From a bacterium UBA4637 (GTDB taxonomy: Bacteria > Bacteroidota > Bacteroidia > Bacteroidales > Bacteroidaceae), in assembly GCA_002405875.1 (NCBI GenBank), contig DHMR01000085.1, positions 1 through 14,813 of the forward strand: a DNA stretch of 14,813 bases, read 5' to 3'. The position numbers and the translations under genes are program-made. Below, piece by piece: positions 1 to 10,705 of this stretch; positions within the stretch are counted from its first letter, which is position 1; each line of letters begins with the position of its first letter. Below the pieces are notes generated by a model that saw only the letters and a list, made by a program, of their open reading frames with translations, ran no database searches and had not been told where the DNA came from.

Positions 1-999
1 GGCAACATCTTCAACTACAAAGGTACCTACTATTGGTACGGCGAGAGTCGATCGGAGGATGGCAAGCCTTACAGCTCGCTCGGCGTAAGTTGCTTTACAT
101 CGAAAGACCTCAAGTCTTGGACCAACCACGGCTTGGTGCTCCCTGTATCCAAGGAAGCAGGTTCTGACATTGAGGGCGGTTGCATCATCGAGCGTCCTAA
201 GGTGCTCTTCAATAAGAAGACACAGACCTTTGTGATGTGGTTCCACCTCGAATTGAAAGGCAAGGGTTATGCTGCCGCTCGCTATGCAGTGGCTACCAGC
301 AAGACTCCATTCGGACCTTTCAAATTCGTTCGCTCGGGCAGAGTGAATCCAGGACTTTATCCTATCGGATTCGCCAAGCCAGACACCACCGACCTCAAGC
401 ATCAGCTTCTCTTCCCTGAGATGAAGAAATGGTGGACCCCAGAATGGCGCAAGCAGATAGAGCGAGGCATGTTCTGGATGCGTGACTTCGAGGGAGGACA
501 GATGGCTCGTGATATGACCATCTTCATCGATGACGACGGCAAAGCGTATCATATCTATTCTTCCGAGGACAACTTGACGCTCCAGATAGCTCAACTCACC
601 GATGACTACATGCAGCACAATGGTTCCTATGTTCGTGTGGCGGCAGGAGGACAAAACGAGGCCCCAACAATCTTCAAGCAGGATGGCACTTACTGGATGA
701 TAACCAGTGGATGTACGGGATGGGCACCGAATGCGGCACGTATGTTCAAGGCGAAAAACATCTTTGGCCCTTGGGAGGAGTTGCCTAACCCTTGTCGTGG
801 TGAAGGTGCCAACAAAACCTTCGGCGCGCAGGGTACCTATATATATAAGGTGGAGACCGTTGCCCAGAAGAAGATGTTCCATGGAGCCGACTATGTGTTT
901 ATGGCGGATATGTGGAATCCGAAGCATTTGAGCGACAGTAGACACCTTTGGATACCGATTTCTTGGGAAAATGGTGCTCCAGTGTTGAAAAAACAATAA
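1..999 (+). CDS. Glycoside hydrolase family 43 enzyme (subfamily 24/34-like), 5' end outside window
   Basis: The frame is open from base 1, so the start codon and any signal peptide lie upstream; the TTG at 133 is internal. The fragment of 332 codons starts in the first beta-propeller blade with the motif YKGTYYWYGE, which is characteristic of GH43 relatives of exo-beta-1,3-galactanases. Later blades carry IIERPKVLFN (Glu at window codon 64), ARDMTIFIDDDGKAYHIYSS (Asp171, likely pKa modulator), NEAPTIFKQDGTYWMITSG (Glu220, likely general acid) and TFGAQGTYIY (Gln277). From memory, the last matches the Gln that replaces the usual Asp base in subfamily 24 enzymes. About 50 extra residues between Glu64 and Asp171 look more like subfamily 34, whose known member in Bacteroides thetaiotaomicron is an arabinofuranosidase. 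The substrate is therefore either beta-1,3-galactan or arabinosyl side chains. Family assignment is firm; subfamily is inferred. It ends 134 bases before the next gene, which has its own promoter. Confidence 0.88.
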   Translation, partial: GNIFNYKGTYYWYGESRSEDGKPYSSLGVSCFTSKDLKSWTNHGLVLPVSKEAGSDIEGGCIIERPKVLFNKKTQTFVMWFHLELKGKGYAAARYAVATSKTPFGPFKFVRSGRVNPGLYPIGFAKPDTTDLKHQLLFPEMKKWWTPEWRKQIERGMFWMRDFEGGQMARDMTIFIDDDGKAYHIYSSEDNLTLQIAQLTDDYMQHNGSYVRVAAGGQNEAPTIFKQDGTYWMITSGCTGWAPNAARMFKAKNIFGPWEELPNPCRGEGANKTFGAQGTYIYKVETVAQKKMFHGADYVFMADMWNPKHLSDSRHLWIPISWENGAPVLKKQ

Positions 1000-1016
1000 A
1001 ATATACGGTCGTTCTG

Positions 1017-1046
1017 CTTGTTTCTGACTAATTTTTCATATATTTG
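1017..1046 (+). promoter_or_regulatory. Bacteroidota-type promoter for the DUF2264-GH105-GH2 operon
   Basis: TATATTTG at 1039-1046 matches the -7 consensus TAnnTTTG exactly. CTTG at 1017-1020, 18 bases upstream, is a near match to the -33 TTTG (usual spacing 19-21). Transcription would start a few bases after 1046, giving a leader of about 80 nt before the ATG at 1134. The match is by eye only. Confidence 0.6.
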
Positions 1047-1051
1047 CAGTT

Positions 1052-1092
1052 CGAATGCTGAATTTTATTCAGTGTTTCGCAACTTGCATTCG
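1052..1092 (+). repeat. Nested inverted repeats in the operon leader
   Basis: CGAATGC at 1052-1058 is the exact reverse complement of GCATTCG at 1086-1092. Between them is a small hairpin, CTGAAT (1058-1063), loop TTT, ATTCAG (1067-1072). The arms begin right at the expected transcription start, so this could be an operator around +1, a stabilising 5' hairpin, or chance in AT-rich DNA. No poly-T tract follows, so it is not a typical terminator. Confidence 0.45.
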
Positions 1093-1133
1093 TATAACTA
1101 TCAAATAAACATTTTACAAACTCACAACTATCT

Positions 1134-2411
1134 ATGAATTATATATATAAAGGTATCATGATGACCATCCTCTTGGCTCTTATCCCTTTCATGGGAATTA
1201 GTGCTGCCAAGAAAAAAGTCGTACAGCAGAGCGACCGCCAATATTGGTGTGCGCTAGCCTACAAAATGGCTCAGCCTGTTTTGGAGAACATGGCGAAGGG
1301 TGAACTTCAGAAGAATATGCAGACCGAATTCAGCCCAAGCTTCGACAACCGCAACAAGAAGGTGCTCTATATGGAGTGCTTCGGACGATTGATGGCGGGT
1401 GTGGCTCCTTGGCTCACACTCCCAGATGATGAGACCGCCGAGGGCAAACAGCGCAAGCAGCTACGTGAGTGGGCCTTGGCTTCTTACAAGAATGCCGTTG
1501 ACCCTCAGAGTCCAGACTATCTCTGCTGGGGTATCGGTGGACAGAACTTGGTGGATGCCGCTTACATAGCCGAGAGCTTCCTCCGTGCATACGATACCTT
1601 GTGGAAACCATTGGACGAGGTGACCAAGCAGCGTTACTTGACCGAGTTTGCCAAGCTTCGCCACATCGACCCTCCATACACCAACTGGTTGCTCTTCTCT
1701 TCTACCATCGAGAGCTTCATGGCAAAGGCGGGAGGCGATTACGACCAGTATCGTGTTAACTCGGCTTGCCGCAAGATGGAGGAGTGGTACGTAGGAGACG
1801 GATGGTATTCTGACGGTCCAGTCTTTGCCTTCGACTATTATAGCAGCTATGTGTTCCATCCGATGTACTTGGAGACCCTTCAGGCAATGATAGATGCCAA
1901 GGCGAACACTCGTCTCGACTATCAGAAGTATTATGACCGAGAGTTAAAACGTTGTCAGAAGTACAGCATCATTTTGGAAAGATTCATCTCTCCAGAGGGA
2001 ACCTTCCCTGCATTCGGTCGCAGTATCCCTTATCGTATGGCAACGATGCAGCCACTTGCCTTGTTGGCTTGGTATCAGAAATTGCCTAGCGATTTGAGTA
2101 ATGGCCAGGTGCGTGCAGCCCTCACCAAGGTGTTGCATCGTATGTTCGACCAGGAGAACAACTTCAATGAGAAGGGCTATCTGAGCATCGGCTTCTGCGG
2201 AACCAACCAGAAGAATGTAGCTGATTGGTACACCAACAATGGTTCGCTCTATATGACAACTCTCGCCTTCATGCCTCTTGGCTTGCCAGCCAACCATCCT
2301 TTCTGGACGGATGCAGCACAGCCTTGGACACAGGTGAAGGCCTGGAACAACCAACCATTCCCTAAAGATCACCAGTGGAAGGACGAAATCGGAACTTCCG
2401 ATAAATGGTAA
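1134..2411 (+). CDS. DUF2264 family protein, GH154-type candidate beta-glucuronidase
   Basis: This 425-residue protein has an N-terminal export signal (hydrophobic residues about 9-23, ending GISAA before a Lys-rich stretch). The first ATG is used here; Met9 or Met10 would also leave a workable signal peptide. The mature part matches DUF2264: RQYWCALAYKMAQPVLENMA near the start, YMECFGRLMAGVAPWLTLPD around residue 90, a central WGIGGQNLVDAAYIAESFLR, and WYVGDGWYSDGPVFAFDYYS around residue 220. It is rich in Trp and Tyr and predicted mainly helical, like an (alpha/alpha) barrel. From established knowledge, DUF2264-type proteins include the founder of GH154, a beta-glucuronidase from a Bacteroides arabinogalactan locus; I am fairly but not fully sure of that equivalence. 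Here it would release glucuronic acid from arabinogalactan side chains in the periplasm. It is the first gene of an operon, 27 bases from the GH105 gene. The family is clear, the activity inferred. Confidence 0.82.
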   Translation: MNYIYKGIMMTILLALIPFMGISAAKKKVVQQSDRQYWCALAYKMAQPVLENMAKGELQKNMQTEFSPSFDNRNKKVLYMECFGRLMAGVAPWLTLPDDETAEGKQRKQLREWALASYKNAVDPQSPDYLCWGIGGQNLVDAAYIAESFLRAYDTLWKPLDEVTKQRYLTEFAKLRHIDPPYTNWLLFSSTIESFMAKAGGDYDQYRVNSACRKMEEWYVGDGWYSDGPVFAFDYYSSYVFHPMYLETLQAMIDAKANTRLDYQKYYDRELKRCQKYSIILERFISPEGTFPAFGRSIPYRMATMQPLALLAWYQKLPSDLSNGQVRAALTKVLHRMFDQENNFNEKGYLSIGFCGTNQKNVADWYTNNGSLYMTTLAFMPLGLPANHPFWTDAAQPWTQVKAWNNQPFPKDHQWKDEIGTSDKW

Positions 2412-2438
2412 CAAAAAGCATTATTTAAAGCAAGAAAA

Positions 2439-6948
<4,510 letters not shown>

Positions 6949-7013
6949 AGAATAATGATGGGAAAAGCACGAAAATGATAGGATTATAACCAAAATCCAA
7001 TATATTTAGACAG

Positions 7014-7043
7014 AAAATCCACCTCTTATAGGGTGGATTTTTT
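7014..7043 (+). terminator. Rho-independent terminator after the GH2 gene
   Basis: AAAATCCACC (7014-7023) pairs perfectly with GGTGGATTTT (7032-7041) around an 8-base loop, and the 3' arm runs into a tract of six T (7038-7043). It lies 65 bases after the GH2 stop codon and ends the operon that starts near 1050. Confidence 0.85.
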
Positions 7044-7044
7044 G

Positions 7045-7052
7045 TATCTTTG
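7045..7052 (+). promoter_or_regulatory. Bacteroidota -7 promoter element for the GH51 gene
   Basis: TATCTTTG matches TAnnTTTG exactly and lies 83 bases before the GH51 start codon. No good TTTG is found 19-21 bases upstream, because that position falls in the terminator stem. The promoter may therefore be weak or depend on an activator. Confidence 0.55.
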
Positions 7053-7135
7053 CAACCGAGATGATGTTACGATAAATAATGTGTCTCGCAAGATAATGGT
7101 AAATATAAACCTATAAAACAATAATAACAGCAGAT

Positions 7136-9076
7136 ATGAGAAAAGCTAAAATTTTCGCAGCCGCATTGTTGGCGATGTCTTCGCTCGGAGCTTTCGCCCA
7201 GCATCAGTTTGCAGTTCAGGCCAACAAGCCTGGTGTAGAAATCCAACCTACCATGTATGGTATCTTCTTCGAGGATATCAATTTCGGCGCGGATGGTGGT
7301 CTCTATGCAGAGATGGTAGAGAACCGCTCGTTCGAATTTCCTCAGCGCTTGATGGGATGGAATACCTTCGGTAATGTAACCGTCAATGATTTGAAGCCGG
7401 CCTTCTCTCGCAATCCTCACTATGTGACATTGGAGAGTGCGGGCGCTCGTGAGAAGCAGACGGGTCTTGAGAACCATGGCTTCTTCGGCATGGGCTTGAA
7501 GAAGGATATGAAGTATGACTTTACAGTCTATGGTCGTCTGCATCTCGTAGATGGCAAGAAAGGCAAGATACGTGTGGAACTCGTCAATTCCAAGAACGAT
7601 GTCATTGCCAAGCAGACCATCGACATCACTAATAATAAGTGGCAGAAACTGACAGCCACCTTGACTTCTCCTCAGACCGATGCCAAGGGTTTGCTCAGAG
7701 TATATTTGGAGAAAGGTAGCGAGAGCGTTGACCTCGACCATGTCTCTCTCTTCCCAGAGGATAACTGGCATGGTCTTCGTGCCGACCTCGTTCAGGATCT
7801 CGCCGACCTTCACCCTGGTGTGTTCCGTTTCCCTGGTGGATGTATCGTGGAGGGTACCGACCTCGACACTCGCTATGAATGGAAAAACTCAGTGGGTGCT
7901 CCAGAGAACCGTCCATTGAATGAGAACCGTTGGAGAGATACCTTCCCACATCGCCTCTTCCCTAACTACTATCAGTCTTTGGGATTGGGCTTCTATGAGT
8001 ATTTCCTTCTCTCGGAGAAAATTGGCGCAGAGCCATTGCCGATCCTTTCTGTGGGTTTGGCTTGCCAGTATCAGAACGACGACAACGATCCTAATGCTCA
8101 TGTGGCAGTGAAGGATCTCCAGAGCTATATCGACGATGCACTCGACCTCATCGAGTTTGCCAATGGTCCTGTTACCTCCAAGTGGGGCAAGCTCCGTGCC
8201 GACATGGGTCATCCAGCTCCATTCAACCTCAAGCAGATTGGTATCGGTAACGAGCAGTGGGGACCTCTCTATCCGGAACGTCTCCAGGAGTTTATCAAGC
8301 AGATTCGTGCCAAGTATCCTAAGATGAAGATTTGCGGTTCATCTGGTCCTTCTGCCGATGGCAAGGATTTCGACTACGGTTGGGAGCAGATGCGCAAGTT
8401 GAAGACCGACCTCGTGGATGAGCACTACTATAAGAGCCCAGAGTGGTTCCGTACCAATGCCAACCGCTACGACAACTACGACCGCAAGGGTCCTAAGGTC
8501 TTTGCCGGTGAGTATGCCGCTCATGCCAAGAACGATCCTAACTCTTGGGAGGCAGCACTCTCCGAGGCAGCCTTCATGACAGGCTTAGAGCGCAATGCGG
8601 ATGTGGTTTACCAGGCAACCTACGCTCCTCTCTTCGCTCATGTAGAGGGATGGCAGTGGCGTCCAGACCTCATCTGGTTCGACAACTTGAGTTCTGTTCG
8701 CTCGGCTAACTATTATGTTCAGCAGCTCTATGGCTTGAACAAGGGTACCAACGTGTTGAAACTTACCGAGAATGGCAAGGCTGTCGAGGGCAAGGATGGT
8801 CTTTATGCCACCGCTTGCTACGACAAGAACACCAAGAGCTATATTGTGAAGATAGCCAACACCTCCAACGAGGAGAAGGAAATCAATGTCACCTTCAATG
8901 GCTTGAAGAGTTTGAAGGCAGGTAAGTTGACTTTGCTTCATGCCGACAATTTGCAGGCAGAGAACAAGATAGACAACAAGAATGTTGTAGTGCCAGTGGT
9001 TTCCGATGTACAGGCACAGGGCAATGTGCTGAATGTGAAAATGAAGCCAAACAGCTTTGCTGTGTACCGCTTCTAA
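7136..9076 (+). CDS. GH51 alpha-L-arabinofuranosidase, exported
   Basis: The 646-residue protein has a signal peptide (MRKAKIFAAALLAMSSLGAFA, cut before QHQ). GIFFEDINFGADGGLYAEMV (about residues 42-61) is the classic start of eukaryote-like GH51 enzymes. A CBM4-like beta-sandwich insert follows (about 75-205), then a TIM barrel. The acid/base is Glu373 in GIGNEQWGPLYPER and the nucleophile Glu459 in VFAGEYAAH. The C-terminal part (about 465-646) is the beta-sandwich typical of alpha-L-arabinofuranosidases. Such enzymes release terminal arabinofuranose from arabinogalactan, arabinan or arabinoxylan. Here it would debranch the polymer or oligomers also trimmed by the GH43 and GH2 enzymes. It has its own -7 element and terminators on both sides, so it is a separate single-gene unit. 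Family and fold are clear; the natural polymer is inferred from neighbours. Confidence 0.93.
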   Translation: MRKAKIFAAALLAMSSLGAFAQHQFAVQANKPGVEIQPTMYGIFFEDINFGADGGLYAEMVENRSFEFPQRLMGWNTFGNVTVNDLKPAFSRNPHYVTLESAGAREKQTGLENHGFFGMGLKKDMKYDFTVYGRLHLVDGKKGKIRVELVNSKNDVIAKQTIDITNNKWQKLTATLTSPQTDAKGLLRVYLEKGSESVDLDHVSLFPEDNWHGLRADLVQDLADLHPGVFRFPGGCIVEGTDLDTRYEWKNSVGAPENRPLNENRWRDTFPHRLFPNYYQSLGLGFYEYFLLSEKIGAEPLPILSVGLACQYQNDDNDPNAHVAVKDLQSYIDDALDLIEFANGPVTSKWGKLRADMGHPAPFNLKQIGIGNEQWGPLYPERLQEFIKQIRAKYPKMKICGSSGPSADGKDFDYGWEQMRKLKTDLVDEHYYKSPEWFRTNANRYDNYDRKGPKVFAGEYAAHAKNDPNSWEAALSEAAFMTGLERNADVVYQATYAPLFAHVEGWQWRPDLIWFDNLSSVRSANYYVQQLYGLNKGTNVLKLTENGKAVEGKDGLYATACYDKNTKSYIVKIANTSNEEKEINVTFNGLKSLKAGKLTLLHADNLQAENKIDNKNVVVPVVSDVQAQGNVLNVKMKPNSFAVYRF

Positions 9077-9083
9077 CCAAGAT

Positions 9084-9126
9084 AAGACAATCCCTTGTGG
9101 CTTTTAGCTGCAAGGGATTGTCTTTT
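9084..9126 (+). terminator. Strong rho-independent terminator after the GH51 gene
   Basis: AAGACAATCCCTTG (9084-9097) pairs perfectly with CAAGGGATTGTCTT (9111-9124). The interior (9098-9110) can also close through two G-U and three Watson-Crick pairs down to a TTT loop. The hairpin runs into TTTT (9123-9126). It begins 8 bases after the stop codon. Confidence 0.88.
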
Positions 9127-9160
9127 GTGCCAGATTTCGTGTTTATTCGTTTTGTACGGG

Positions 9161-9218
9161 TGATTAAGTGATTTTATTTTGTGCTTATTTTTATTCTGTC
9201 TCTGATTATTCTCTGATT
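9161..9218 (+). promoter_or_regulatory. Direct repeats upstream of the signalling operon, possible operator
   Basis: TCTCTGATT occurs exactly at 9199-9207 and again at 9210-9218, 11 bases start to start (about one helical turn). The core TGATT is also present at 9161-9165 and 9169-9173. The pair ends 35 bases before the -33 element. Regulators with LytTR domains usually bind short direct repeats, so self-regulation by the downstream LytTR gene is possible, but no known site was matched. Confidence 0.35.
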
Positions 9219-9253
9219 TGTGGCGTGTAAAAATAGGATTTTAACTTGAAAGA

Positions 9254-9285
9254 TTTGCCTTTTTGGCGAATTTTTATTATATTTG
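9254..9285 (+). promoter_or_regulatory. Bacteroidota promoter for the repeat protein-kinase-regulator operon
   Basis: TTTG at 9254-9257 and TATATTTG at 9278-9285 are separated by exactly 20 bases, matching the consensus TTTG-N19-21-TAnnTTTG. The expected leader before the ATG at 9341 is about 50 nt. This is the best promoter match in the window. Confidence 0.75.
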
Positions 9286-9340
9286 CACTCAATATGGAAA
9301 AGTAAATGTATCACAACCAACATAAACACGTATAGATATA

Positions 9341-10696
9341 ATGAGTATTAGAAATAACTTTGGAATGAGGTGCTTCACCCTGTTTGCTGCTATTTTGGTA
9401 TTTTCTACTTCGGTCAATGCACAGAGTAGGAAGGGGGGCGCCAAAAAAAAAGTGGTTAAGAAAGTGGTGGTGAAAGACAATGTCGCTGCCGAGGAAAAAC
9501 AGCAAGACAACAAGGCTGTTACGTTGCCTATGCCCCCACAGACGGCTAAGCCAGTTGTGGTGGATACAGTGGCGACGCCATCTCCGGCACCTGTTGTCCC
9601 TCAAGACCGTGTGGACACCATCTATTACAACAAAAACTGGAAGGTGACTAGCAACAAGGCTTTCGCCAGCTATTGTCGCTTGGCACTCTATCCAGCCAAC
9701 GTATCCATGACCAAGGAGTTCAAAACCTATTATATCAGCGGTGAACTGCAGAGCGAAGGAAGCTTCTTGGAACTCGATAAGGCCGATGACTCCAACAGCA
9801 AGTTTACCGACCAGTTTGTGTCTTATTTTAAGGATGGACAGGTTGAGGAATCGAAGAACTACGTTGATGGCAAGTTGCAGGGCGAGTACACCATCTATTA
9901 TAACAATGGAAACATCAAGAAGCATTTCTTTGTCAACGATGGACTGCGAGACGGCTTGTATGCGGCATTTACCGAAGATGGAAAGGTGTGCGAGCTCACC
10001 CCTTACAAGGCCGACAAGCCCGAGGGCTTCTACGTCATCGTGGATGCCGACGGTAACTATTCTAAATATAGCATCGTGGACAAGCAGCCTGTGTTGGAGG
10101 CTCCTACGCTAGAAGAGGTGTCTACTGAGTATAAGAATGGCGTAGCTTGGCCTTACTACAACAAAAATGGGCTCATCGTAGGTGCCAGCAATTCCATCAC
10201 CAGCAATATCGGCGACTATCGAGAAATCGGCTTGTTCATTGTCAACAAGAGCATGATCAATGTAGACATCGACCCACGACAGATTGAGATTTACTCCCTC
10301 AAGAACAACAAGCGTAAGAACTACGAGTTGGTCTCTACCGAAGAATACAACGAGAAGATAAGAAAGTATACCAAGAAGAATGCTGTGCTGGGAAGTGTGC
10401 GTGAGGCTTCGGTCAACGCCAACTTGGGCGCCAAGGTGTTTAACGCTGGTACTTCCGATACTCTCAAGGAGTTTCAAAAGCGTATTTGCCGCATGCGTAA
10501 GCTCGACGAGAGTACTCGCATGAAGTTTACCGACAAGGAACCTGAGGATTTGGGCTACTTGGAGCGTACCACCGTGCATCCGGGAGAGGCGGTGACGGGG
10601 TATCTCTACACCTCCGACAAGAAAGCCGTAGACCTCTACGTGAAGGTAAAAATCAATGGTATCGACTACCTCTTCAACTGGAAGCAGGGCAGATAA
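9341..10696 (+). CDS. Exported protein with MORN/YwqK-like repeats, unknown function
   Basis: This 451-residue protein has a signal peptide (cut after FSTSVNA; Met9 is an alternative start that keeps it). A strongly basic stretch follows (about 28-45, SRKGGAKKKVVKKVVVK), then a Pro-rich linker (about 60-90). Residues about 125-235 hold several degenerate repeats of the type YYxxGxLxxxGxF, seen in SGELQSEGSF, DGKLQGEYTIYYNNGNIKK and NDGLRDGLYAAFTEDGKV. These resemble the MORN_2/YwqK repeats common in Bacteroidota envelope proteins. The C-terminal part (about 270-451) is a separate beta-rich domain ending VKVKINGIDYLFNWKQ, which I do not recognise. It is the first gene of an operon, 9 bases before a histidine kinase gene, so it may be an envelope partner or sensor accessory of that system. 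G6 and A9 runs just after the signal peptide are prone to slippage. Function is not known. Confidence 0.8.
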   Translation: MSIRNNFGMRCFTLFAAILVFSTSVNAQSRKGGAKKKVVKKVVVKDNVAAEEKQQDNKAVTLPMPPQTAKPVVVDTVATPSPAPVVPQDRVDTIYYNKNWKVTSNKAFASYCRLALYPANVSMTKEFKTYYISGELQSEGSFLELDKADDSNSKFTDQFVSYFKDGQVEESKNYVDGKLQGEYTIYYNNGNIKKHFFVNDGLRDGLYAAFTEDGKVCELTPYKADKPEGFYVIVDADGNYSKYSIVDKQPVLEAPTLEEVSTEYKNGVAWPYYNKNGLIVGASNSITSNIGDYREIGLFIVNKSMINVDIDPRQIEIYSLKNNKRKNYELVSTEEYNEKIRKYTKKNAVLGSVREASVNANLGAKVFNAGTSDTLKEFQKRICRMRKLDESTRMKFTDKEPEDLGYLERTTVHPGEAVTGYLYTSDKKAVDLYVKVKINGIDYLFNWKQGR

Positions 10697-10705
10697 GCAT
10701 CTCTT

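Noticed and set aside
133..135. TTG as start codon of the first gene
   Set aside because: The frame is open back to base 1 and those codons encode the conserved GH43 motif YKGTYYWYGE, so the true start is upstream of the window.
1000..1133. Terminator after the GH43 gene
   Set aside because: The hairpins at 1052-1092 lie after the new -7 element and have no T-tract, so they belong to the leader of the next operon. No convincing terminator was found here.
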